Positions 1 to 8,360 of a DNA stretch of 64,000 bases are shown here, one piece after another. Numbering within the stretch: position 1 is the first letter of the stretch; each line of letters begins with the position of its first letter. Both the position numbers and the translations under genes were made by a program. The notes beneath the pieces are model-generated. The model saw nothing but the letters and a program-made list of their open reading frames with translations, was not told where the DNA came from and made no database searches. The DNA comes from Phycisphaerae bacterium RAS2 (lineage in GTDB: Bacteria > Planctomycetota > Phycisphaerae > UBA1845 > UTPLA1): assembly GCA_007753915.1 (NCBI GenBank), contig CP036352.1, forward strand, positions 3,721,306 to 3,785,305. Direction: 5' to 3'.

Positions 1-2
1 GC

Positions 3-803
3 CTGCTCCTTCTGCTTTGGGATGTGCTCGGAAAACGCCGCATCTGGCCGGGGTTGGTCGGACTCGCCGTTGCCGTCTGGAGCCGGCAGATGACCGCGCT
101 CTATGCACCCGCACTGCTCTGGGCCGCCTGGCGCCGACCATCAGTCGAGCGAGGTTTCTCGCGTAACAAGCGAGCGGCTGGGACGATCCTGGGGCTTGCG
201 GTTATCGCCGCACCGCTCCTTACGCTTAACTACCTGAAGTTCGGTAACCCCCTCCAGTTCGGCTACGGCTACATCTACGAAAACCGCTCCGCAGGCTACG
301 TCGAGGATCGCTTCCGCGCTCACGGTGTCTTCTCGCATCACTTCATCCCCGAGAACGCTTACTACCAGTTCATTGCCCCGCCGCACGTCGCCTTGGGTTG
401 GGACGGCGTGCAGGTTACCGAGTTGAACAACATCGGCACGGGAATCCTTTGGACGACTCCCATCGTGATTTGGTTGTTGATCGCATTCGGATCGTGTCTC
501 GCGCAGCCAAGTACGCGAACACTGCTCCTATGCAGCCTCGCGGTCATGCTCGGCGACATGTGCTATCACAGCCCCGGATTCCTCCAGAGCGGCTATAGCC
601 GATTCGCCCTGGACTATCTGCCAATCTGGCTGGCTCTCGCCGCGGGACGGATGTTCGACATGCCTTGCACCAAGCCCGTCAAGATCGATCAATCGCCGTG
701 GGGCTGGCGAAACTGGGTCACGGTCGCCTGTGTTGCATGGAGCCTCTTTTACTTCCAAACTATCACCCCTGACGCGTATTTCCGCACAGTGGTCGGAGGC
801 TAA
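3..803 (+). CDS. Polytopic membrane protein, possible GT-C-type glycosyltransferase, 5'-truncated
   Basis: The frame is open to the window edge. The first start-like codon (GTG at 24) is preceded by a Leu-rich in-frame stretch, so the true start is upstream and this is a partial gene. Several hydrophobic segments alternate with loops. The loop at about residues 65-120 from that GTG is rich in Tyr, Phe, His and Asn, as in planctomycete membrane proteins related to polyprenyl-phosphate sugar transferases (family 39-like). The N-terminal catalytic Asp region would lie outside the window, so the assignment rests on architecture only. Its TAA directly abuts the nuoF ATG, and the GGAGG serving nuoF lies in its last codons, so the two genes may be cotranscribed. 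Confidence 0.6.
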   Translation: MLLLLWDVLGKRRIWPGLVGLAVAVWSRQMTALYAPALLWAAWRRPSVERGFSRNKRAAGTILGLAVIAAPLLTLNYLKFGNPLQFGYGYIYENRSAGYVEDRFRAHGVFSHHFIPENAYYQFIAPPHVALGWDGVQVTELNNIGTGILWTTPIVIWLLIAFGSCLAQPSTRTLLLCSLAVMLGDMCYHSPGFLQSGYSRFALDYLPIWLALAAGRMFDMPCTKPVKIDQSPWGWRNWVTVACVAWSLFYFQTITPDAYFRTVVGG

Positions 804-2150
804 ATGGCGAAGTTTGAACCGGTCCTGCTCAGGAACGTCGGCGTACCCGACTCCCACAAGCTGGAAGTCTATCGCTCGCGCGGAGGGTATGCCGCCGCCA
901 GGAAAGTCCTCACTGAATGGACCGCGGACGCCACCGTGGAATTTATCAAGTCCAGCGGGCTGCGCGGCCGCGGCGGAGCGGGCTTCCCCACCGGCATGAA
1001 ATGGTCGTTCTTGCCGGCCGATCGCACGATCACTTATCTCTGCGTCAATGCCGACGAATCCGAACCGGGGACGTTTTGCAACCGCGTGCTCATGGAGCAG
1101 GACCCGCACCAGTTGCTCGAAGGAATCCTCATCGCCGGCTTCGCCACTCGAACCACCGTGGCCTACATTTACATGCGCGTGGAGTTCCACGAGCAGTTTC
1201 ATCGATTGCAGAAGGCCCTCGATGAGGCCTATGCCGCCGGGCTGTTCGGAAAGAAACTTTTCGGCACGGATTACAACCTCGAGTGCTACATTCACCGCGG
1301 CGCGGGGGCCTATGTCTGCGGCGAAGAAACCGGCCTGATCGAGAGCCTCGAAGGCAAGCGGGGCTGGCCGCGGATCAAGCCGCCCTTTCCCGCGATTGAG
1401 GGGCTGTTCCACCGGCCGACCGTTGTAAACAACGTGGAGACGATCTGCTGCGTGCCGCACATCGTCGAGCGAGGCGTGGACTGGTTCAAATCCCTCGGCC
1501 CGGAAGGCTCCAATGGCCCGAAGCTCTATACCCTAAGCGGACCGGTGAAACGGCCCGGCTGCTTTGAGGCTCCTCTGGGAATAACCTGCCGCGAGCTGAT
1601 CTTCGGCGAGGATTTCGGCCAGGGCATGCTCGAAGGCAAACGGGTCAAGGGGTGCATCCCCGGCGGCTTATCGGTCGGCGTCCTGACGGAGCAGGAATTA
1701 GATTGTCGCCTTGATTTCGACGACGTTCGCAAGTACGGCCTTCTGGGACTCGGCACGGCCGGAGCGATCGTCATCCCGCACGACGCCGACATCCGACAGG
1801 TCCTGGCCAACATCGCCCGGTTTTATTCGCACGAAAGCTGCGGCCAGTGCACGCAATGTCGTGAAGGAACCAACTGGCTGTACAAGATTGCCCTGCGCAT
1901 CGCCCTGGGGGCCGGGCGGATCGAGGACCTGGACCTGATCGTCGAGGTCACGAAGAACATGGGCATGATGCCGGGGCTGTCGATCTGCGGCCTGCCGGAC
2001 GGCGCGGCGTTCCCGATCCGAACGATTGTTGAGAAATTCCGGCCGGAGTTTGAAGAACACATCCGCCGACAGGATGTCGGAAGGGTGCAGCATGTCCTGA
2101 AGCGACTCAACCCCGCCGTGTACGAACTTCCCATTCTTCGCGGAAGCTGA
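804..2150 (+). CDS. nuoF: NADH-quinone oxidoreductase subunit F
   Basis: NuoF is the NADH-oxidising, FMN-binding subunit of the complex I peripheral arm, in the cytoplasm. The glycine-rich nucleotide-binding segment GRGGAGFPTGMKW lies at residues 55-67. The N3 [4Fe-4S] ligands are visible as C346-X2-C349-X2-C352, with a distal Cys near 395. At 448 residues it has normal family length. GGAGG at 795-799 supports this ATG. Its usual neighbour nuoE is not upstream: a membrane glycosyltransferase-like gene is. nuoG follows only at 10581, after an insert of about 8.4 kb, so the operon is split here. Confidence 0.97.
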   Translation: MAKFEPVLLRNVGVPDSHKLEVYRSRGGYAAARKVLTEWTADATVEFIKSSGLRGRGGAGFPTGMKWSFLPADRTITYLCVNADESEPGTFCNRVLMEQDPHQLLEGILIAGFATRTTVAYIYMRVEFHEQFHRLQKALDEAYAAGLFGKKLFGTDYNLECYIHRGAGAYVCGEETGLIESLEGKRGWPRIKPPFPAIEGLFHRPTVVNNVETICCVPHIVERGVDWFKSLGPEGSNGPKLYTLSGPVKRPGCFEAPLGITCRELIFGEDFGQGMLEGKRVKGCIPGGLSVGVLTEQELDCRLDFDDVRKYGLLGLGTAGAIVIPHDADIRQVLANIARFYSHESCGQCTQCREGTNWLYKIALRIALGAGRIEDLDLIVEVTKNMGMMPGLSICGLPDGAAFPIRTIVEKFRPEFEEHIRRQDVGRVQHVLKRLNPAVYELPILRGS

Positions 2151-2195
2151 CGCGAAGCCGTCGGCGCACGAACAAGTACGACTGCGATACCCGGA

Positions 2196-4211
2196 ATGGA
2201 ATCATTACGCCTCGCCAAGAAAGTCTTGCTGATCGGATGGGACGCCGCCGACTGGAAGGTCATCCACCCCATGCTCGACGCCGGCGAGATGCCGAATCTC
2301 AATCGCCTCGTCGACGCGGGAACAATCGGCAACATCGCGACGCTTCAGCCGTGTCTTTCGCCAATCCTGTGGAACTCCATCGCGACCGGCAAGACAGCTG
2401 ACAAGCACGGAATCACCGGATTCGTCGAACCCAATCCCGACGGCCCCGGACTTCGCCTCGTATCCAGCACATCGCGCACCACGAAGGCGATCTGGAACAT
2501 CCTCTCGCAATCCGGCCTGAACTCGCTGGTCCTGGGTTGGTTTGCATCGCATCCGGCAGAGCCGATCCGCGGCGTGTGCGTGTCGAATCGATACTCGGAA
2601 GGCCCCCCCGCCGATCCCGCGGCGCCGTGGATCTTGCCGGCGGGTTGCGTCCATCCGGCCGATCGATCCGAACGACTGGCTGACCTGCGACTGCATCCCG
2701 GCGAACTCACGTTTCCGGAAATGGCGACCTTTATTCCAAGGCTTCAGTCGATCGACCTCACCCGCGACAACCGGCCGATGCTGTTGGCGACGGCGCTGTC
2801 TCGCACGATGTCGGTTCACAACGCCGCGACGGAATTGATGGCATCCGAACCGTGGGACTTCGCCGCGGTGTATTACGACGCGCTCGACGTCGTCGGCCAC
2901 GATTTCATGCCGTATCACCCCCCGAAGTTGTCAACCGTCTCGCAGCAGGACTACGACTGTTACAACGGCGTCATTCGAGCGCTGTACACCCTGTTTGACC
3001 AAATGCTCGGGCGGCTGCTGGAGATTGCCGGCGACGACGCGACCGTCGTGCTCGTGTCGGATCACGGATTCCACAGCGACCACCTGCGACCGCACTCGGC
3101 ACATGCCGGCCAGTCGCCCGAAGCACAGGCCGCGGCATGGCATCGTCAGTTTGGCGTGCTCGCCCTTTGCGGGCCGCACATTCGCAGGGACGAACGCGTT
3201 TATGGCGCCAACCTGCTGGATGTCACGCCGACGATTCTGCGGCTCTTCGGGTTGCCCGTCGGACGCGACATGGACGGCCGCGTGCTGCCGGGCATCTTCG
3301 AGTCACCCGTACCGCCGATCGAACCGATCCCCAGCTGGGATGCCGTGCCCGGCGATGAGTTCTTGCACCCGACGGACCTGCGACAGGACCCCTATGCCTC
3401 GGCCGAAGTGGTCCAGCGCCTGGTTGAGCTGGGTTACCTCCCGGCCGGGACCGCGGATGAAAAACAGGCCGTGGAGATCGCCCACGCCGAATCGAAGTTC
3501 AACCTCGCATCCGTGCTGATGCACCATCGCAAGGCGGCCAAAGCGAAGGAGATTCTCCAATCGCTGCGCGCCGCCTATCCGGATCAGCCGCGGTACGCGT
3601 TGAAGCTGGCGCGGGTCTGTTTCGATCTCGCGCTCTATCCCGAAGCGCGTTCCGAGGTTGAAGCGATGGAATCACGCGGTTGGCGTACGGCCGACAGCGA
3701 TCTGATCTGGATCGCTCTGGAGCTGCGCGACGGAAACCGCGATCGGGCGCTGGAGCGCATCCGCGATGCACAGAATCGTTACCCGCCGTCCGCCGCCCTT
3801 CAATACCTGCTGGGTGCCACACTTGTGTCACAGCAGCAGTGGCCCGAAGCCCAAGCGGCCTTCGAACGGGGAATCGAACTCGATGGGGACTTCGCCCAAT
3901 GCCACAACGGCCTTGCCCAGGCGCTCCTGATGCAGGGTCAATTCGAGGCCGCCGGTGAAAGCGCCCTGCGCGCGATCGGGCTGCTCTACTTCTTCCCGCA
4001 GGCGCACTACAACCTCGGCCGCGCGCTGGTCGGCCTGAATGAACCACAGCGTGCCATTCGATCGTTCGAGGTCGCTGTGTCGCAATCGCCCCGATTCTTC
4101 GACGCGCATCGCGAGTTGGCCAAGCTCTATGAGCAAGCCGGCGACCCGCTGAAGGCGGTGCGCCATAAACGCCTCGGTGACGGGTACCCTGATCTGGACG
4201 AAGCCAGGTAG
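2196..4211 (+). CDS. AlkP-superfamily phosphohydrolase with C-terminal TPR repeats (paralogue 1)
   Basis: The N-terminal domain (about residues 8-390) has the type I phosphodiesterase/nucleotide pyrophosphatase fold. It shows a metal-binding GWDAAD (D16, D19), a candidate Ser nucleophile in SPILW near residue 55, an Asp/His pair in the DALDVVGHD segment and a distal SDHGFHSDH near residue 288. The C-terminal 270 residues are tetratricopeptide-like repeats. No signal peptide is evident, so it is probably cytoplasmic. Substrate is unknown; the family includes phosphodi- and monoesterases. It is closely similar in sequence and architecture to the gene at 6300-8336, and each flanks a PEP-CTERM gene. 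What it hydrolyses and what the TPR part binds cannot be read from sequence. Confidence 0.85.
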   Translation: MESLRLAKKVLLIGWDAADWKVIHPMLDAGEMPNLNRLVDAGTIGNIATLQPCLSPILWNSIATGKTADKHGITGFVEPNPDGPGLRLVSSTSRTTKAIWNILSQSGLNSLVLGWFASHPAEPIRGVCVSNRYSEGPPADPAAPWILPAGCVHPADRSERLADLRLHPGELTFPEMATFIPRLQSIDLTRDNRPMLLATALSRTMSVHNAATELMASEPWDFAAVYYDALDVVGHDFMPYHPPKLSTVSQQDYDCYNGVIRALYTLFDQMLGRLLEIAGDDATVVLVSDHGFHSDHLRPHSAHAGQSPEAQAAAWHRQFGVLALCGPHIRRDERVYGANLLDVTPTILRLFGLPVGRDMDGRVLPGIFESPVPPIEPIPSWDAVPGDEFLHPTDLRQDPYASAEVVQRLVELGYLPAGTADEKQAVEIAHAESKFNLASVLMHHRKAAKAKEILQSLRAAYPDQPRYALKLARVCFDLALYPEARSEVEAMESRGWRTADSDLIWIALELRDGNRDRALERIRDAQNRYPPSAALQYLLGATLVSQQQWPEAQAAFERGIELDGDFAQCHNGLAQALLMQGQFEAAGESALRAIGLLYFFPQAHYNLGRALVGLNEPQRAIRSFEVAVSQSPRFFDAHRELAKLYEQAGDPLKAVRHKRLGDGYPDLDEAR

Positions 4212-4248
4212 CCCTGTTTCGCCGAACCGAGCGAAACTCATTGCGAGT

Positions 4249-4290
4249 AAAAAAAGAAGCGACCCGCACCTCTTCAGATGCGGGCCGCTT
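4249..4290 (-). terminator. Rho-independent terminator of the minus-strand PEP-CTERM gene
   Basis: Arms 4257-4268 and 4279-4290 pair over 12 bp with one G-T wobble. On the minus strand the stem is followed by a U-rich run (A run 4249-4255 on the plus strand). It lies 39 bp past the stop of the gene at 4329-4997 and also separates it from the convergent AlkP/TPR gene. Confidence 0.85.
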
Positions 4291-4328
4291 GGGTATTCTC
4301 GGAGATCTTACTTACTTCAGGTCACACA

Positions 4329-4997
4329 TTACGACCGGCGTCGTCGCGAAACCAAGCCGATGGCGCCCAAGGCCAGGAGGCCCAGGCTTGTCGGCTCCGG
4401 AACGCAGGCCGAAACGGCCGTGCCGGCGACATCGTCGTACGCGTACTGGGTGATCGAGCGAACACCAGCCGAAGCACCGAAGTTGACGCGTGCCCAGCCG
4501 AAGTGCGTGCCGCCGCCGTTCTCATTCACAAACCGGAAGCCCAGACAGTTCTGGTCGCTGTTCAGGTTCATGTTCGTGGCAACGTTCGTGCCGCCACCCG
4601 GCCGGAAGAAGGCCGTGGCCGCACCGGAAATAACCGTGCCGAACGGCAGATTGTAGTTGCCGCCGATCACGCCTTGCGGGTTGTACCACGTGTTCGCCGT
4701 GGGACCCCACAAGTGCATCTGGCCAGCAACCGCCGAGTAGGGGTTGATGTCGTAGCCAGCGAAACCAGGCGCCAGCGGAGGGCTGGTCTGGCCGGTTACC
4801 ACGTTCATGTAAAGGCCGTCGAGATTGTCCGGAATCACGATCGGCGCGCCGGGCGTCACAACGACCAGCGCCGCTTCCGCCGTTTCCGCGGTTCCGACCA
4901 TGCCGACGCCGGCAGCTGCGGCCGTAGCCGCCGCCGTGGTGCCGACCACGCGGTCCAACCGGGAAAGGAAGCTTGACTTCGAAACATCACGCTTCAT
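4329..4997 (-). CDS. PEP-CTERM sorting-domain protein (paralogue 1)
   Basis: A secreted protein of 222 residues. The ATG at 4997 is chosen because GGAGGA lies just upstream; the longer frame adds only an Arg/Phe-rich tail. After a charged N-terminus (about 20 residues) comes an Ala-rich hydrophobic signal segment ending near AEAA. The C-terminus has the full PEP-CTERM signature: a VPEP motif, a hydrophobic helix and an Arg cluster. In known systems exosortase cleaves at this signal and the protein goes to the cell surface or extracellular matrix; no exosortase gene is in this window. The body carries DINPYS, LGFRF and an AYDD block, all shared in order with the divergent gene at 5523, so the two are paralogues. 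Function of the body is unknown. Confidence 0.9.
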   Translation of the reverse strand: MKRDVSKSSFLSRLDRVVGTTAAATAAAAGVGMVGTAETAEAALVVVTPGAPIVIPDNLDGLYMNVVTGQTSPPLAPGFAGYDINPYSAVAGQMHLWGPTANTWYNPQGVIGGNYNLPFGTVISGAATAFFRPGGGTNVATNMNLNSDQNCLGFRFVNENGGGTHFGWARVNFGASAGVRSITQYAYDDVAGTAVSACVPEPTSLGLLALGAIGLVSRRRRS

Positions 4998-5104
4998 AAG
5001 GGAATCCTCCTCCCAAAAAAAATACCGACGTCTCGCACAGGAGAACGTTCGTCTCACGACCTACGGACCATTCGACTGCACAATTCAGCCGACCCCGTAA
5101 TGCA

Positions 5105-5134
5105 ATCCTAAACGAAACGGGAGATGGGAATCAA
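5105..5134 (-). promoter_or_regulatory. Predicted sigma70-like promoter for PEP-CTERM paralogue 1
   Basis: On the minus strand TTGATT (5134-5129) is followed after 18 bp by TAGGAT (5110-5105). Transcription would start near 5098, giving a leader of about 100 nt. Confidence 0.5.
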
Positions 5135-5142
5135 GTAATTGC

Positions 5143-5195
5143 AAGGTTCAATGCCGGAATTGATTAAGCATTTTTCGATGGGGTTATTGAACCTT
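5143..5195. promoter_or_regulatory. Inverted repeat, candidate operator between the PEP-CTERM genes
   Basis: AAGGTTCAAT (5143-5152) and its perfect reverse complement (5186-5195) are 33 bp apart. A third GGTTCAA lies at 5204-5210. They lie just upstream of the minus-strand -35 box, where an activator or repressor would bind. Confidence 0.45.
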
Positions 5196-5423
5196 CATTT
5201 CCTGGTTCAAGCATCGTCAGAATCTGCTCGAAACCGACGGCAAGTCATGCCTTTGGAATGCGATAAAACAGATTGTGGTCACGGCGATTATGACATAACA
5301 GATTGATTATAATGTGGTTATGATTTGAACTGTCGGCGATTCCGACATGATCGCCCGATAACCAATGAGGATGTTACCCTAGATGGGTCAGCCGAAAAAA
5401 AACATTCTAAGCTTCTCGAAAGC

Positions 5424-5453
5424 TTGACTTTGCGACGTGGCTTGTGGTACATT
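5424..5453 (+). promoter_or_regulatory. Predicted sigma70 promoter for PEP-CTERM paralogue 2
   Basis: TTGACT (5424-5429), an 18-bp spacer and TACATT (5448-5453) precede a leader of about 60 nt ending in GGAGGAGAG and the ATG at 5523. Confidence 0.6.
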
Positions 5454-5522
5454 GCCCTTTGCTGTGGGGAAGAAGCACCCCCCAAACAAAGGAATCGGAC
5501 ACAATTTCTGGAGGAGAGAATA

Positions 5523-6173
5523 ATGAACAGTCTGCAAACACTCCTGTCGAAGTTCGACAAGCGCTGGCTCGGCGCTGGCGCGGCTGCGGCTGGCGCAATG
5601 GCCGCCTCGCAAGCCTCTGAAGCCGCGATCGTCTGGAGCGGCGTTGTAAACATCAATGTCCCGTCAACGACGGCGGGCGTCTATCTGAACGTCGTCACGG
5701 GTGCCACCGGGGCGACCAGCGCGCTGGCTGGCTGGGACATCAACCCGTGGAGCAGCACGTCCCTGAACTTCTTCTCGTCCACGACGAGCGGTCAGACCGT
5801 TGCGACCAACATGCGAACGCTTGCCGGCAGCACCACGACGTACGCTCGCTTGGCTCCTGGCGCGTCGATCGGCCCGGCTGATCCGTTCTCGACCAACGTC
5901 GGGACGCAAACGGTCAACGCAGGTGCCCCGATGCTGTTGAACAGCAGCGACAACTGCGTCGGTTTCCGCTTCCAGAATGAGGCGACCGGTCAAATCCACT
6001 ACGGCACTGCCCGCATCCAGATGGGTGGCACAACCGGTGGCCAGCCGCGAAACATCGTTGACTATGCTTACGAGAGCACCCCGGGCGTCGGCATTGTCGC
6101 CTGTGCACCGGAGCCCAGCTCGCTGGCTCTGCTTGCTCTCGGCGCAGTCGGCTTGATTCGCCGCCGCAAGTAA
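5523..6173 (+). CDS. PEP-CTERM sorting-domain protein (paralogue 2)
   Basis: A secreted protein of 216 residues. The ATG at 5523 is chosen over an upstream in-frame start at 5325 because of GGAGGAGAG six bases before it and because the signal sequence begins there. A basic N-region is followed by an Ala-rich hydrophobic segment ending near SEAA. The C-terminus shows an APEP motif, a hydrophobic stretch and RRRK, which is the exosortase recognition signal. Blocks DINPWSS, VGFRF and DYAYES match paralogue 1 in the same order. A strong promoter, strong ribosome site and strong terminator suggest an abundant surface protein; its role is unknown. Confidence 0.9.
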   Translation: MNSLQTLLSKFDKRWLGAGAAAAGAMAASQASEAAIVWSGVVNINVPSTTAGVYLNVVTGATGATSALAGWDINPWSSTSLNFFSSTTSGQTVATNMRTLAGSTTTYARLAPGASIGPADPFSTNVGTQTVNAGAPMLLNSSDNCVGFRFQNEATGQIHYGTARIQMGGTTGGQPRNIVDYAYESTPGVGIVACAPEPSSLALLALGAVGLIRRRK

Positions 6174-6220
6174 TCACCGTCGAAGGCTCATTGCCGTCGG
6201 CAATGTGTTCGATATCCTTT

Positions 6221-6260
6221 GCCGGTGCTGCCCCTGACGGGGCGGCACCGGCTTTTTTTT
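6221..6260 (+). terminator. Rho-independent terminator after PEP-CTERM paralogue 2
   Basis: A 14-bp stem (arms 6221-6234 and 6238-6251, one G-T pair, short loop) is followed directly by a run of eight T. It should insulate the PEP-CTERM gene from the AlkP/TPR gene starting at 6300. Confidence 0.93.
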
Positions 6261-6299
6261 GTCGCTATCTTTTTTATCGGACGCTCTTGGGATTGGTGA

Positions 6300-8336
6300 A
6301 TGGCGGCTCAACGACTTGCTAAGCGTGTGTTTCTCATTGGTTGGGATGCCGCTGACTGGAAAATCATCTCGCCGCTTGTCGATGCCGGCGAGATGCCGAC
6401 GCTCTCCGCACTCATCGATGCCGGCACCATGGGCGAAATCGCCACGCTCAACCCGCCGCTCTCACCGATCCTCTGGACTTCGATTGCCACGGGCAAACGC
6501 GCCTTCAAACACGGGATTCGCGGATTCGTCGAGCCGATCGAGGCCGCACCCGGCGTTCGCGCCGTCAGCAGCACCTCCCGTTCCTGCAAAGCGATCTGGA
6601 ACATCCTTCATCAATCCGGTCTGACTCCGCACACCGTGGGATTCTTCGCGTCGCACCCTGCCGAACCGATCCGCGGCGTTTGCATCAGCAATCAATTCGC
6701 CGAATCTCCGCCGAAAAGCCCAAAGGACAATTGGCCTCTTCCGGGCGAATCGGTACACCCCGCATCGAGCGTTGAAACTTTCGGCGAACTGCGCATCCAT
6801 CCATCTGAAATCGGCGATGAGGCGCTGCGCGAATTTATTCCGCGCCTGGACGAGATCGACCGCTCGCGCGACGACCGCCCCGCAAAACTCGCAGCCGTGC
6901 TCGCGAAAGCCGCCACCATTCAGGCGGCGACCACGACGATTCTCGAGAACGAGCCGTGGGACTTCATCGCGACGTACTTCGATGCGATCGACGTGGTCTC
7001 CCACCACTTCATGCCGTTTCACCCGCCGCGAATGCCGAACGTCAGCGAACGCGACTTCGAGCTGTATCAGCACGTCATAACGGGCATCTATAAGTTTCAC
7101 GATCTCATGCTCGCGCGACTCGTCGAACTGGCCGGCCCCGAAGCCACGATCATCGTCCTTTCGGATCACGGGTTTCACAGCGATCATCTTCGTCCCGTCG
7201 CCGATCCAACCGCGCACCATGCGAATGACCCGGCCGTTGACGCGGCGATGGATGCCGCCTGGCATCGTCCGCTGGGTGTGCTGTTCATGCGCGGCCCGCA
7301 CATTCGCCCGGACGATCGCATCTTTGGGGCCACGCTGCTGGATATCACGCCGACGATTCTCACGATGTTCGGCCTACCGGTCGGGCAGGACATGGACGGC
7401 AATGTGCTTGTGCCCGCGTTCGATTGCCAGATCGAGATTGAGCGAATTGAAAGCTGGGACGGCGTCGAAGGCGACGCCGGGATGCACCCGCCCGGCAAAC
7501 GCGAACAGCCGTTTGACCAGGCGGCCGTCATGCAGCACCTGGTTGACCTCGGCTACATCGATGCGTTGGACCAGGATGCCAAGAAGAATGCCGATGTGGC
7601 CGTTCGCGAGGGGAACTACAACCTGGCGGTCAGTTACATGGAGGCCGGCAGGCTGAACGACGCGTGCCGATTGCTCGAACCGCTGTACGCGGCGAACCCG
7701 GACGAACCGCGGTTTGCCACACCTCTGGCACGATGCCTGCACTTTCTTGGACAGCCGCAGCGGGCCTCGGACATCATCGAGCGGCTGATCGCGCGCCACC
7801 CGGACCTGCCGGATGCGGCTTTGCTCCTGGCAGCAGTCCGATTCAACCTCGGACGGCAGCAGGAAGCGATCGACCTGCTGTCGCAAGCTGCGGTGCGCAA
7901 CCCGAACGACGCCCGCATCCACCACATGCTCGGCGGGGCGATGCTCGCGACGCAGAAATGGAAGGAAGCCGTTGAAACATACGAAAAGGCCGTCGCGCTG
8001 AATGAAGCGGACCACGAATCCCTGAACGGCCAATCGTTCGCGCTACTGAAGCTGGGGCGCTTTGAAGAAGCAGCCGAGGCGGCGCTGCGGGCCGTGGGCA
8101 TCCAACACTTCTTCCCCGTCGCTCACATGCACCTGGGGATGGCGCTGACGCATTTGAAGGAGTTTCGCCGGGCGCAGGGGCCGCTGGAGTTGGCGGTGTC
8201 AATGCAACCCAATCTTCTGGACGCGCATCGCTACCTGGCGACGATCCACCGGGAAATGATGAACTGGGATCTGGCCAAGAAGCATCGCATCGCGGCGGAA
8301 GAATTGATGAAACAATTACCGCCAAAAGGAATTTGA
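6300..8336 (+). CDS. AlkP-superfamily phosphohydrolase with C-terminal TPR repeats (paralogue 2)
   Basis: A 678-residue protein with the same plan as the gene at 2196: an N-terminal phosphodiesterase/pyrophosphatase-type domain (GWDAAD with D16 and D19, SPILW candidate nucleophile loop, SDHGFHSDH metal site) and about 270 residues of TPR-like repeats. The catalytic domains are nearly collinear while the TPR halves have diverged more, suggesting retained chemistry and altered partners. No export signal is seen. The ribosome site is weak. It lies behind a strong terminator, so it probably has its own start point in 6261-6299 or depends on read-through. Substrate unknown. Confidence 0.85.
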   Translation: MAAQRLAKRVFLIGWDAADWKIISPLVDAGEMPTLSALIDAGTMGEIATLNPPLSPILWTSIATGKRAFKHGIRGFVEPIEAAPGVRAVSSTSRSCKAIWNILHQSGLTPHTVGFFASHPAEPIRGVCISNQFAESPPKSPKDNWPLPGESVHPASSVETFGELRIHPSEIGDEALREFIPRLDEIDRSRDDRPAKLAAVLAKAATIQAATTTILENEPWDFIATYFDAIDVVSHHFMPFHPPRMPNVSERDFELYQHVITGIYKFHDLMLARLVELAGPEATIIVLSDHGFHSDHLRPVADPTAHHANDPAVDAAMDAAWHRPLGVLFMRGPHIRPDDRIFGATLLDITPTILTMFGLPVGQDMDGNVLVPAFDCQIEIERIESWDGVEGDAGMHPPGKREQPFDQAAVMQHLVDLGYIDALDQDAKKNADVAVREGNYNLAVSYMEAGRLNDACRLLEPLYAANPDEPRFATPLARCLHFLGQPQRASDIIERLIARHPDLPDAALLLAAVRFNLGRQQEAIDLLSQAAVRNPNDARIHHMLGGAMLATQKWKEAVETYEKAVALNEADHESLNGQSFALLKLGRFEEAAEAALRAVGIQHFFPVAHMHLGMALTHLKEFRRAQGPLELAVSMQPNLLDAHRYLATIHREMMNWDLAKKHRIAAEELMKQLPPKGI

Positions 8337-8360
8337 ACCGCCTCTCATTTTCGCATTCGA

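Larger units (their letters stand above)
4998..5522. other. Divergent intergenic regulatory region (525 bp, AT-richer)
   Basis: No credible coding sequence is seen here. The region separates the start codons of two divergent PEP-CTERM genes and is visibly richer in A/T than its surroundings. It holds a sigma70-like promoter for each gene, a 10-bp inverted repeat (arms 5143-5152 and 5186-5195) and an exact TATAAT at 5308-5313 without a good -35 box. CATAAC and GTTATG flank that TATAAT, which could be a second start point or an operator. Confidence 0.75.
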
